Source of the DNA: M0108 sp044228795
GTDB taxonomy: Bacteria > Pseudomonadota > Gammaproteobacteria > Chromatiales > Chromatiaceae
Direction of reading: 5' to 3'
Length of the DNA: 64,000 bases
Assembly: GCA_044228795.1 (NCBI GenBank)
Contig: JBGAUE010000005.1
Span: forward strand, 1 to 64,000
Shown in pieces: positions 39,737 to 47,363 of this stretch. Under the pieces are notes generated by a model. That model searched no databases. It had not been told where the DNA came from and saw only the letters and a list, made by a program, of their open reading frames with translations. Numbering within the stretch: the stretch's first letter is position 1; each line of letters begins with the position of its first letter. The position numbers and the translations under genes are program-made.

Positions 39737-39794
39737 GGTATTCCTGGGTGGTTAGGGGTTGACTGGCCTTAGCCAAGCGTCTGTCCGCTGGATT

Positions 39795-39809
39795 GTTCCA
39801 TTCTGGAAC
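39795..39809. promoter_or_regulatory. Palindrome GTTCCA-TTC-TGGAAC over the -10 box
   Basis: A perfect 6-bp inverted repeat with a 3-base spacer overlaps the -10 element of the partner-switch promoter, which would suit a dimeric repressor. The regulator is unknown. Confidence 0.45.
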
Positions 39810-39827
39810 CACCGGGTAGAATGTCAA
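39800..39827 (-). promoter_or_regulatory. Sigma-70-type promoter of the partner-switch operon
   Basis: Minus-strand TTGACA (39822-39827) and CAGAAT (39800-39805) are separated by 16 bases. The -35 is perfect; the -10 matches 4 of 6. It is the only good candidate between the phosphatase gene and the ArsR-type gene end at 40017. The rest of 39828-40016 holds nothing I recognise. Confidence 0.5.
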
Positions 39828-40016
39828 TAATTTATTGCTGCGAGCCGCCACGCTTTTCATTGAAAAAGCCGTTGTTCCGCAGGCGGATTACCGCGAGTCC
39901 TGGCCCCCTCCTGCTCACCACCTTTGTCAATCTGGTTTTGCTCTCCCTTCTCGGTAATTTTCGGCCTAAGAGCTAGTCGGAAGAGGGGGGGCCGCACCTA
40001 GGCATCGGAGACGGAA

Positions 40017-40352
40017 CTATCGCGGGTAACGGTCGTCTAGGTTCGCCGGGCAGAGCACGTCGCGCATGATACCGATCAGATCCAGCAACTGAGGATTGCG
40101 GATGCGATAGAAGATGCGATTGGCCTCCTTGCGAGCCACGACGATATTCTTATTACGCAACTGCTCCAGGTGTTGGGAGATATTGCTCTGAGATGTGCCG
40201 GTACGTTCGACGATCTCGCCCACGGACAACTCCCGGTCCCCCAAGGAACAGATGATCTTCCACCGCAAGGGATGAGCCATGGCCTTGAGGGCATTAGCGG
40301 TCAGGGAAGTCTCATCATCTTCCGGCAGGGTGTTGTGGTCTGGCTCAGTCAT
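40017..40352 (-). CDS. ArsR-family repressor, SqrR/BigR-like persulfide sensor type
   Basis: The 111-residue winged helix has the ArsR core (LKAMAHPLRWKIICSLGDRELSVGEIVERTGTSQSNISQHLEQLRNKNIVV in segments). Cys35 sits in the second helix and Cys101 near the C-terminus. The pair is 66 residues apart, the same distance as Cys41/Cys107 of SqrR and Cys42/Cys108 of BigR, which form a polysulfide bridge with sulfide-derived persulfides. Metal-site motifs of ArsR proper (ELCVC) are absent. ATG 40352 has AGGAG 7 bases upstream. It is the last gene of an operon with a response regulator and hybrid kinase. Persulfide sensing is inferred from spacing only. Confidence 0.75.
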   Translation of the reverse strand: MTEPDHNTLPEDDETSLTANALKAMAHPLRWKIICSLGDRELSVGEIVERTGTSQSNISQHLEQLRNKNIVVARKEANRIFYRIRNPQLLDLIGIMRDVLCPANLDDRYPR

Positions 40353-40361
40353 GGACGGCTC

Positions 40362-41240
40362 CTAAAGGGGATCTTGAGCGGTTTGCACCGCCTCTTCCGC
40401 ATCCTGATCGACACGGACATAGCCCGTCATATCCTTGGCGATGCAAATGATATCGGCGATACCGCCGGACGGGTCGCGAACGGCGGTGCGGGAAAAGAGG
40501 ATGGGTACGCGGCGACCATCGCTGGCGATAAAGCGGGCATCGATCTTGCTTAAGGCCCCGGCGCGTATTAACGCCTCCAGCCAAAGACCCATGAAGGCGC
40601 CAGCCTGCTCGTCACCCTCCTCCTCAAAAACGTCACCAATGGACATGCCCAGCAAGGCCGATTCCCGGTAACCAAGCATCCGACAGGCGGCGGGATTAGC
40701 GGACTTGATCTCTCCCTGGGGGTTCAAGATCAGCAGGGCCTCACCCATGTAGGAAATGATATTTTCCAGGTACTGCTTGGCTTGGGCCAACTCGGCGGTG
40801 CGCTCGGCAACCTGGCGCTCCAACACCTGATTGAGGGCCCGCTCCTTCTCGATCAGCCGGAAGTAGGTGCTGATCTTGTTAATGAGATGATTGTCTTCGA
40901 TGGGCTTGAGCAGATAATCGACGGCCCCGATGGCATAGCCGCGCTGCTGAAACTCCTCGGACTTAAAGGCGGCGGTGAGGAAGATGATGGGAATATCGCG
41001 GGTGCGCTTACGCATCTTCAGCAGGGCGGCGGTTTGGAAGCCGTCCATCTCAGGCATCTGCACATCCAGAATGATGAGATCTATGTCTGGGTGGTGCAAT
41101 GTCAGGTCAATGGCCTGCTGTCCGGATGAGGCCTCAAGGATGGCTGCATCCGTGTGAGCCTCGATCAAGGTCCGCAAGGTAAAAAGATTGTGGGCATGAT
41201 CGTCAACGATAAGGAGTTTAAAGCCGGAATAGCGGTTCAT
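40362..41240 (-). CDS. Response regulator with PAS domain
   Basis: The 292-residue protein combines a canonical receiver (1-125: LLIVDDHAHNLFT, DLIILDVQMPEMDG with the phospho-Asp, FLTAAFKS, DYLLKPIEDN), a coiled coil (about 130-165) and a PAS domain (about 165-275: ISYMGEALLILNPQGEIKSANPAACRMLGYRES). There is no DNA-binding or enzyme domain, so it probably relays signal by protein contact. It lies 23 bases after the hybrid kinase and 9 bases before the ArsR gene. Its receiver could take phosphate from the kinase, whose own receiver is degenerate. Confidence 0.88.
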   Translation of the reverse strand: MNRYSGFKLLIVDDHAHNLFTLRTLIEAHTDAAILEASSGQQAIDLTLHHPDIDLIILDVQMPEMDGFQTAALLKMRKRTRDIPIIFLTAAFKSEEFQQRGYAIGAVDYLLKPIEDNHLINKISTYFRLIEKERALNQVLERQVAERTAELAQAKQYLENIISYMGEALLILNPQGEIKSANPAACRMLGYRESALLGMSIGDVFEEEGDEQAGAFMGLWLEALIRAGALSKIDARFIASDGRRVPILFSRTAVRDPSGGIADIICIAKDMTGYVRVDQDAEEAVQTAQDPL

Positions 41241-41263
41241 GCCGTCTCTTACCTGCTCTGATC

Positions 41264-43582
41264 TTATCCAGCGCCCAAGGTGGCGGCGAGGACAGCCTCC
41301 AGCCTGGATCGCGTCACGGGTTTTGCGACAAAATCAAGGGCGCCAGCCCCAAGATAAGCGTCGCGGGCCTTCGCCTCTCCAAACCGACCAATGATAATGA
41401 GCGGGAGAGTTCCCGCCGCAGGATCCAGGCGAATAGCCTTAATCGTATCACATGTATTGGCCAGAGACACCATTTCGGCCAAAAGGATCAGGGCGCAGTT
41501 GGCCTCCTCGCGCAGGGTTTCTAGAGCCTCCTCGGTGTCCGCCGCCATCAGGATGCGCAAGCCGAAGGACTCCAGCATCCGCGTCTCCGCCACCAAACTT
41601 GCAGCGTCGCTTTCCACCAGCAGCACCCAGCGCCCCGTGTAATCTCCGCCTTTGGCGACGACCGCTGGCTCTAGACTCATGGCCGGCAGGCCTTGTGGCA
41701 TGTCCGGCTCACCCCCCGGAGGCGGCTCCTCCAAGGACCCCGTATCCGCCTCCACGGGCAGACGCAGGATGAAGCGCGCCCCGTGCCCCTCCTGGCTCTC
41801 GACACGAATACTGCCCCCAAGACGCTGGGCCAGTTCACGGCTGATGGTCAGGCCCAGGCCGGTGCCGCCGAAGCGGCGCCGGGTGGAGCCATCCGCCTGC
41901 TGAAAGGCCTCAAAAATGAGGGCATGCTTATCCGCTGGGATGCCAATGCCCGTATCGGCCACGGTCAAAACCAGGTCACCCTGGATCTCCCGTTCCAGGG
42001 TGACAGTGGCACCCCCGCGCTCGGTAAACTTGACGGCGTTGGCAAGAAAATTCTTGAGAATTTGCCGCACCTTGGCAGGGTCGCTGTGGATACGCACCGG
42101 GGCCGTGTCTTTCACATCCAGGCGCAAGTAGAGACCCTTATCGGTAAATTGGGGCGAGACCAGCTCCAGTACCTCCTCGGCCAGGACCCGCGAATCAATC
42201 CACTCCAGGTTGAGAATGGTCTTACCAGCCTCGATACGAGAAATATCGAGAATGTTATCAATGAGGGCAAGCAGATCGCGCCCGGCGGCGTGAATGACCC
42301 GCGCCTGGCGCTGTTGGGGGGGAGAGAGCCCGGCCTTATCGTCCGCCAGCATCTTGGACAAGAGGAGAATGGAATTCAGCGGGGTGCGCAGCTCATGGCT
42401 GACGTTGGCCAGAAACTCCGACTTATAGCGGTTCGAACGTTCCAGTTCCAGGGTGTGGGCGCGGGAGCCCTGCAGATACTCGACATGGGTCTTGGCCAAA
42501 GCCGTGAGCTGGTCGCCAAAGGCCCGCACCTCTTGCGGCCCCCGCCAGGCGAACTGCACCCCCTCGCCCGAGCGGACCACCCGGTCCACGCCCATAGTCA
42601 GCTCCCGTCCCATCAACTCCAGGCGGCGGGCGATCCAACCAGCCATGATCATCACCGCCAGAATCAGCACCAGGATGATGCCGCCCACACGGAGAACCAG
42701 GGCATTGCGGAAGCTGTCAAGGGGCGAGGGATCCACCGGTCGGCCCACCCATAGAGGCCTGGCGTCCTCGGTGACGAACATGGGCACCCAGAAGACCTGT
42801 CTGTCGCGCGCGCCACGCCAGAGTCCCGGCATATGCTGGGTGAAGATTTCCTCCAGTCCAGGAAAATCAACGAAGGCCAGGGCCTCGTCACGCCAGGGTT
42901 GGCCGGGGCGCAAATAGCGGCCCTTATCGGTAACCCAGAAGGTATCCCGATAGAACTGAGCCAGGCCGCCAACGTCGATGGTCATGACCACCAGCCCCTC
43001 GGGTTGCGACTGCGGATCCTTGGCGATGGTGCTTAGCAGACTCAGGCGCATGAGTTGACGGGGATCGGTGCCACCGGCATCAGGCTCGATGCGGATACGG
43101 CTGACCATGACCTCGCCAGGCGGAATATGCAGGCTAGCCGCCGCCAACTCATCGCTGGGATGGTCCGGAAGACTGACCGTCGGCCGCCATTCCTGAGTCT
43201 TGGCGTCGCGCTCCAACCAGAAGCGTTCCTGACCCTTGGCGTCGAGAAAGAGGATTTGTACGATGTCCCGTTGCTCACCAAGGATCTGATTGATCCAGCT
43301 GGTATAGCGAGCCCTGGCGAGGTCGATCTCCTCCTCTTTGCCCTGTTCACCGAGGATGAGCCCCGGCTCAGGCAGCTTGGCCAGGAGGCGAATCATCTCG
43401 TGCCGGCTGGCCAAGTGTTGATCCAGATCCCGGAAGTCCGCCCGTAGATTTTGCAGATAGGCCTTTTGATAAAAAAGGCTGACCCGGTCAATAACTAGCG
43501 GCAGGTTGATGGCCACCGCCATGACCAGGGGGGTCAGACCGAACACCAGAAGGAACAACAGGATCGCGCCACGAAGCTTCAC
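41264..43582 (-). CDS. Membrane sensor histidine kinase with a degenerate C-terminal receiver
   Basis: This is a 772-residue inner-membrane kinase. TM1 is at about 5-27, followed by a large periplasmic dCache-like sensor (28-300, with WLERDAKTQEWRP and FYRDTFWVTDKGRYLRPGQPW), TM2 (GGIILVLILAVMIMAGWIA) and a HAMP-like linker. The HisKA domain has NVSHELRTPLNSI; the HATPase has NFLANAVKFTERG, DTGIGIP and GGTGLGL. The receiver-like C-terminus (about 645-770) has VLLVESDAAS and LILLAEM, where Ala replaces the phosphorylated Asp, but keeps the late Lys (DFVAKPVTRS). It probably phosphorylates the separate receiver-PAS protein next to it. Confidence 0.9.
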   Translation of the reverse strand: MKLRGAILLFLLVFGLTPLVMAVAINLPLVIDRVSLFYQKAYLQNLRADFRDLDQHLASRHEMIRLLAKLPEPGLILGEQGKEEEIDLARARYTSWINQILGEQRDIVQILFLDAKGQERFWLERDAKTQEWRPTVSLPDHPSDELAAASLHIPPGEVMVSRIRIEPDAGGTDPRQLMRLSLLSTIAKDPQSQPEGLVVMTIDVGGLAQFYRDTFWVTDKGRYLRPGQPWRDEALAFVDFPGLEEIFTQHMPGLWRGARDRQVFWVPMFVTEDARPLWVGRPVDPSPLDSFRNALVLRVGGIILVLILAVMIMAGWIARRLELMGRELTMGVDRVVRSGEGVQFAWRGPQEVRAFGDQLTALAKTHVEYLQGSRAHTLELERSNRYKSEFLANVSHELRTPLNSILLLSKMLADDKAGLSPPQQRQARVIHAAGRDLLALIDNILDISRIEAGKTILNLEWIDSRVLAEEVLELVSPQFTDKGLYLRLDVKDTAPVRIHSDPAKVRQILKNFLANAVKFTERGGATVTLEREIQGDLVLTVADTGIGIPADKHALIFEAFQQADGSTRRRFGGTGLGLTISRELAQRLGGSIRVESQEGHGARFILRLPVEADTGSLEEPPPGGEPDMPQGLPAMSLEPAVVAKGGDYTGRWVLLVESDAASLVAETRMLESFGLRILMAADTEEALETLREEANCALILLAEMVSLANTCDTIKAIRLDPAAGTLPLIIIGRFGEAKARDAYLGAGALDFVAKPVTRSRLEAVLAATLGAG

Positions 43583-43603
43583 GGGGTTGGGTTATCCTGA
43601 CCC

Positions 43604-44068
43604 TTACAGATCCTTCAGCAATGCCAGGACTTGGGCGGCATGTCCCTTGGGCTTGACGTCATAAATGGCCTCACGGATGACGCCGGTCTTGTCAATGACG
43701 AAGGTGGAACGGAGGATGCCGCAGCGCTTCTCGCCCTGACGCTCGCGTTCCTGCCAGATGCCATAGGCTTGGCAGACCTCACCCTCCAGGTCTGCCAGCA
43801 AGCGGACATTGATGCCATGCTTATCCCGGAAGGCGCCATGGCTAACGCAGCTATCCATGCTGATACCGATAACCTCGGCATCCAGGGCCTCGAATTCGGG
43901 CTGCAGGTCCGTGAACTCCAGGGCCTCCAGGGTGCAGCCTGGGGTATCGTCCCTGGGGTAGAAGTAAAGCACCAGGTTTTTCTGGCCTATCAGATCATGT
44001 GAATGGAAGCGGTCCATGTCCGCGTCCGGAAGGGAGAAGGGGGGGGCGGGATCGCCGGGTTGCAGCAT
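43604..44068 (-). CDS. bcp: Thioredoxin-dependent peroxiredoxin Bcp/PrxQ
   Basis: This 154-residue peroxiredoxin reduces hydroperoxides in the cytoplasm. The peroxidatic motif is FYPRDDTPGCTLEA (Cys45), with typical SMDSCVSHGAFRDKHG and RSTFVIDKTG. Position 50, the resolving Cys in E. coli Bcp, is Leu here; other Cys lie at about 74, 99 and 115, and Cys99 (GEVCQAYG) may serve instead as in some PrxQ proteins. Downstream (minus strand) is the hybrid kinase; a 118-base gap to EnvZ holds nothing I recognise. Confidence 0.92.
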   Translation of the reverse strand: MLQPGDPAPPFSLPDADMDRFHSHDLIGQKNLVLYFYPRDDTPGCTLEALEFTDLQPEFEALDAEVIGISMDSCVSHGAFRDKHGINVRLLADLEGEVCQAYGIWQERERQGEKRCGILRSTFVIDKTGVIREAIYDVKPKGHAAQVLALLKDL

Positions 44069-44185
44069 CTATCAATACTCCGCTAGGTGGTCGAATCAGC
44101 CGTAACCTGGCCGGTCTTGGACGCGAGGGCCGGCCGGGGTCCCGCCCCTGTCAGTCTTGGCGCCGACTTGGCCGGTAAGGGGAAT

Positions 44186-45541
44186 TTAGGCAGTGCCGTC
44201 GGTGGCGTCAACTGGATTCGACGCGGGATGAGAGGCCGGGTTACCCACGACTGACCTCCTGGCCAAACGCAGGCTGGCGATCAGACCACCACCAGGCCGC
44301 GGCTCCAGGCGGAGTTCGATGCCGTTGGCAAAGGCCAGTTGACGGCTGACCGCCAATCCCAGGCCACTACCGCCCGTGGAACGGTTGCGGGATTGCTCGA
44401 GGCGGTAGAAGGGCCGAAAGACGGCCTCGCGCTCGTGCTCGGGGATACCCGGGCCGCGATCCATGACCTGGATTTCCGGTGAATGGCCGCAAGCCAGGCG
44501 TATCTCGACCTCACCCTGGCTGTAGCGCAAGGCGTTCTCCAGCAGATTGCCGACGATGCGCTTCAGAGCCAAGGGATCGACGGGGTGCCAACAATAGGTC
44601 ATGGGTTGCCATTTCAGACGCGGATTGCCCCCACAGATGTCCCCGAGCAATTTGCCCAGATCGACCCACTGGGGCTCGCCCCGGCCTAGGGTCTTTCCCA
44701 GTTCCGTTGCCTGACCGATCAGTCCGTTCATTTCCTCCAGATCCCCTTCCATACGCTCCATCAGGTCCAGGTACGCTGGGTCCCGGGGCAACATTTCCAG
44801 AGCCAAACGCAGCCGGGTGAGCGGGGTGCGCAAGTCATGGGAAATGCCAGCCAGCATCAGAGTGCGATTCGCGAGGAGTTCCCGCACCTGACGGCTCGTT
44901 TCATTGAACTGGCGGGCCAGATTGGCCAGCTCGCGGGGGCCCGTTTCTGGCAGAGGCGTCGGTGAAATACCCTGAGCTACCTGTTCCGCCGCCTTCGACA
45001 GGCGCTCAAGGGGCACGGTGACGCGCCGGGCGAGCAACGCCGCCGAGACGACGAGCAGGATGATGGAGAGGGAGATAACCAAGGCCAGACCCTCGAAGGG
45101 TCGGCTCCCGACCCGTTCCCTCGGGAAACCGATCCATACAGGCTTGCCGCGGACGGGGAGATGGACCCAAAACCAACGTTCTCCGCCCTCCATATTGCTG
45201 CCCGCCTCCACGGGTCTCCCGACGCGCTCGCCCAACGTCTTTTTCAGACGTTCCATGTAGGGAAAATAATAGTCGGTCAACCCCTTGGGTTCCTGACCTG
45301 GCGCCAGCAGACGCAGCCCATGATCGCGGTCGATGCTGACACGAAAGGCATCCTGCTGCCATGGGGCCAGGTGGGCCAGGGTATCGGTTGCCAGCAACAT
45401 CAGCGCGCTCAGGTCCTGGGTCGAGCGATCAGCCACGGGTATCAGGGCGAACTGGACCACGGCGGTAAAGGCCAGAAAGGCGAAGAGTCCGAAGGTCACG
45501 ACCAGGGTCAACAAGGCCCGGCTGAAGAGGGACAAACGCAT
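44186..45541 (-). CDS. envZ: EnvZ-like osmolarity sensor histidine kinase
   Basis: This 451-residue inner-membrane kinase (E. coli EnvZ has 450) has TM1 at about 10-33, a periplasmic loop, TM2 (LALVISLSIILLVVSAALLAR), HAMP (VPLERLSKAAEQVAQG), HisKA with AGISHDLRTPLTRLRLALEM, and HATPase with NLLENALRYSQG, DRGPGIP and GGSGLGLAV. It phosphorylates the adjacent OmpR, 12 bases upstream, and probably also dephosphorylates it. The C-terminal tail after residue 425 is low complexity. The pair governs envelope genes in relatives; whether it touches the EPS clusters is unknown. Confidence 0.9.
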   Translation of the reverse strand: MRLSLFSRALLTLVVTFGLFAFLAFTAVVQFALIPVADRSTQDLSALMLLATDTLAHLAPWQQDAFRVSIDRDHGLRLLAPGQEPKGLTDYYFPYMERLKKTLGERVGRPVEAGSNMEGGERWFWVHLPVRGKPVWIGFPRERVGSRPFEGLALVISLSIILLVVSAALLARRVTVPLERLSKAAEQVAQGISPTPLPETGPRELANLARQFNETSRQVRELLANRTLMLAGISHDLRTPLTRLRLALEMLPRDPAYLDLMERMEGDLEEMNGLIGQATELGKTLGRGEPQWVDLGKLLGDICGGNPRLKWQPMTYCWHPVDPLALKRIVGNLLENALRYSQGEVEIRLACGHSPEIQVMDRGPGIPEHEREAVFRPFYRLEQSRNRSTGGSGLGLAVSRQLAFANGIELRLEPRPGGGLIASLRLARRSVVGNPASHPASNPVDATDGTA

Positions 45542-45553
45542 GGCTGGGGGCTG

Positions 45554-46273
45554 CTAGGGTTCGCCCTGGGGGGTAAAGACATAGCCCTTGCCCCAGACGG
45601 TCCGGATATAGATGGGGTGCTTGGTGTCAGGCTCGATCTTGGCCCGCAATCGTGCCACCTGAACATCCATGCTGCGATCAAAGGGAGAGCGTTCATAACC
45701 CTTCAACAGATCCAAAAGGCTGTCCCTATTCAGGAGACGGTTCGGCCGAGCCACAAATACCTGAAGCAGATCGAATTCACTACTGGTCAGGGCCAAGGGC
45801 ACACCATCACGGGTCAATTCCCGGCGCTTGGCATCAAGAACATAGGGACCAAAGGCCTGGAGCGGTGCCTTGGCGTCTTCCTGCGTTGCCGGGACTTGGA
45901 CTGGCTGACGGCGCAGGACGGCGCGAATCCGCGCCAAGAGCTCACGGGGATTGAAGGGCTTGGCCAGATAGTCATCAGCACCCACCTCCAGGCCCACGAT
46001 GCGGTCGATATCCTCCCCGCGCGCCGACAGCATAACGATGGGGACGCGCGACTCCCGCCGCAAACGCCGCGCGACCGAGAGACCATCCTCCCCCGGCAAC
46101 ATGAGATCGAGGATTACCAGATCTGCCTGGTTCCGGGTAAGCCAGTCATCCATAGCGGCGCCATCCTCCACCCCTGCCACGGTAAAGCCCTCCTGAGTCA
46201 GATAGCGGGTCAGGAGGACCCGGATATGCTCATCGTCATCAACAATCAGAAGACGGGTGGGTTGATCGGTCAT
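45554..46273 (-). CDS. ompR: Two-component response regulator OmpR
   Basis: The 239-residue protein matches E. coli OmpR in length. The receiver has LLIVDDDEHIRVLLTRYL and LVILDLMLPGEDGLSVARRL with the phospho-Asp, then DDYLAKPFNPRELLARI; the winged helix has LTSSEFDLLQVF, LNRDSLLDLLKGYERSPFDRSMDVQVARLRAKIE. The start ATG at 46273 is followed by the EnvZ gene. A perfect TATAAT at 46413-46418 on the minus strand marks the likely promoter. Confidence 0.95.
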   Translation of the reverse strand: MTDQPTRLLIVDDDEHIRVLLTRYLTQEGFTVAGVEDGAAMDDWLTRNQADLVILDLMLPGEDGLSVARRLRRESRVPIVMLSARGEDIDRIVGLEVGADDYLAKPFNPRELLARIRAVLRRQPVQVPATQEDAKAPLQAFGPYVLDAKRRELTRDGVPLALTSSEFDLLQVFVARPNRLLNRDSLLDLLKGYERSPFDRSMDVQVARLRAKIEPDTKHPIYIRTVWGKGYVFTPQGEP

Positions 46274-46392
46274 GTGGGCAAGCGACCTCCAATTTCCTCC
46301 AAAGTCATGCCTAGATCGCAGATTTTCTGCCCGCGGCCATCCTCCAGGCGCCTAGTGCCAGAACACCGGGCTGCCAGGACAGAGGCGAGCAG

Positions 46393-46422
46393 TTACACTT
46401 AGTTACAAAATAATTATATACT
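46393..46422. promoter_or_regulatory. AT-rich divergent promoter region (ompR / small membrane ORF)
   Basis: On the minus strand a perfect TATAAT (46413-46418) points to ompR. On the plus strand TATACT (46417-46422), with a weak TTACAC 18 bases before it, points to the small ORF at 46526. The stretch is markedly AT-rich against the GC-rich background. -35 boxes are poor on both strands. Confidence 0.4.
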
Positions 46423-46525
46423 GAAATACCAAAGAAATCATTAGGCCTTACACTTGGGCTTATCCCTGCCAGAATCAAAATTATTATTTGCTTTCAATGA
46501 GTTTTACTTTAATGGAGAAGCAGGC

Positions 46526-46714
46526 ATGAGCTTTGACGCCTTGACTATTGGGGGCTTTGTGGTGGCTCTGCTAGCCGCAGGCCTACTCATCGGCATCGTG
46601 AGGGGAAATGACAGAGCCTCCGAGATACGCCGGTACCGGGCAAACCCGAGACTTTGCCCTGAGCCACGACGAGACCTCCTCAGCAAGCGTTTCTGGGTTG
46701 CTGAGGAGGATTGA
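46526..46714 (+). CDS. Small single-span membrane protein (62 residues)
   Basis: The ATG at 46526 has GGAGAAG about 8 bases upstream. The product has one hydrophobic helix (LTIGGFVVALLAAGLLIGIV, about 6-25) and a basic cytoplasmic tail with RRYRANPRLCPEPRRDLL. A promoter-like region lies about 100 bases upstream, and a strong intrinsic terminator follows at 46931-46974. The last third of the gene also encodes a perfect 12-bp hairpin. No family recognised. The frame could extend to 46454 but without a ribosome site. Confidence 0.55.
   Translation: MSFDALTIGGFVVALLAAGLLIGIVRGNDRASEIRRYRANPRLCPEPRRDLLSKRFWVAEED
46675..46709 (+). other. Perfect 12-bp hairpin inside the small ORF
   Basis: CCTCCTCAGCAA (46675-46686) and TTGCTGAGGAGG (46698-46709) are exact inverted repeats around an 11-base loop. 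No T tract follows on either strand, so this is not an ordinary terminator. It could stabilise the mRNA 3' part, sequester a site, or belong to a small RNA. Confidence 0.65.
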
Positions 46715-47363
46715 GAAACCAGGAACCCAGGCATGGCAAGGGACTCTCAAACCAGCCAGGCCAAGCCTGAACTCCGCCGATGCGCCGGTTGATTCTGCAA
46801 CCCCATCAGGCACAGTCACCCGATAAATAACAATGAGATCAGGACCTGATAGAGGCAGGATGCCACGGGCAAGATCCCAGGGGAATTGCCCTAAGGTCCA
46901 CGCCAGTTTCTGGGCAGCAAGCCAGTTGGGCCGCCAGGGTGGATACACACCTCATCCTGGCGGTCCCTTTTTTTGGGCTATGACCTGAGTCGCGCCGCAT
47001 ACCCAAATTGGCCCCCGCTAGCCACCGGAACCCCGCAACCCGGAATAAAGATCCCACCCTGACCCTAGGCCAAATTAAACCCAGCTTCTGGGTGCCCAAG
47101 GCCGCCTAGACCCCTGCCACCGCCCCTTCAAAAGGGGATGCGATCACCACTCAAAAGATTTACAACGAGGAGCCTCCCGCAATGGATTAGCCAACCCCCC
47201 AGCGGCGCTTGCGGTTATCAGGTTAGCATCTGGACACGAAATATCCCACCTAATACCCTCCTGTCGGATAGAGGTAAAATGAAAAGGTGACCAGGGATCC
47301 CAGAACTTGGCCGGTCCAAAACCCAAAGCGGCCAAAAGAACCAGGAGCAGACCCAGACACCTG
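46715..47363. other. Gene-poor region between the small ORF and the phosphorylase gene
   Basis: The first 215 bases are probably the 3' untranslated part of the small ORF transcript and end at the terminator at 46931-46974. The remainder (46975-47363) contains no gene I can support; a minus-strand frame at 47144-47395 with a hydrophobic N-terminus overlaps the phosphorylase start and has no ribosome site. Confidence 0.45.
46931..46974 (+). terminator. Strong Rho-independent terminator
   Basis: CCGCCAGGGTG (46931-46941) pairs with CATCCTGGCGG (46953-46963) in an 11-bp stem with one G-T pair and an 11-base loop, followed by TCCCTTTTTTT. It would end a + strand transcript started near 46430, giving an RNA of roughly 540 bases with the small ORF. 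Confidence 0.8.

Noticed and set aside
46583..46948. Minus-strand 121-codon frame opposite the small ORF
   Set aside because: It runs through the strong terminator and hairpin, has no ribosome site and no recognisable features.
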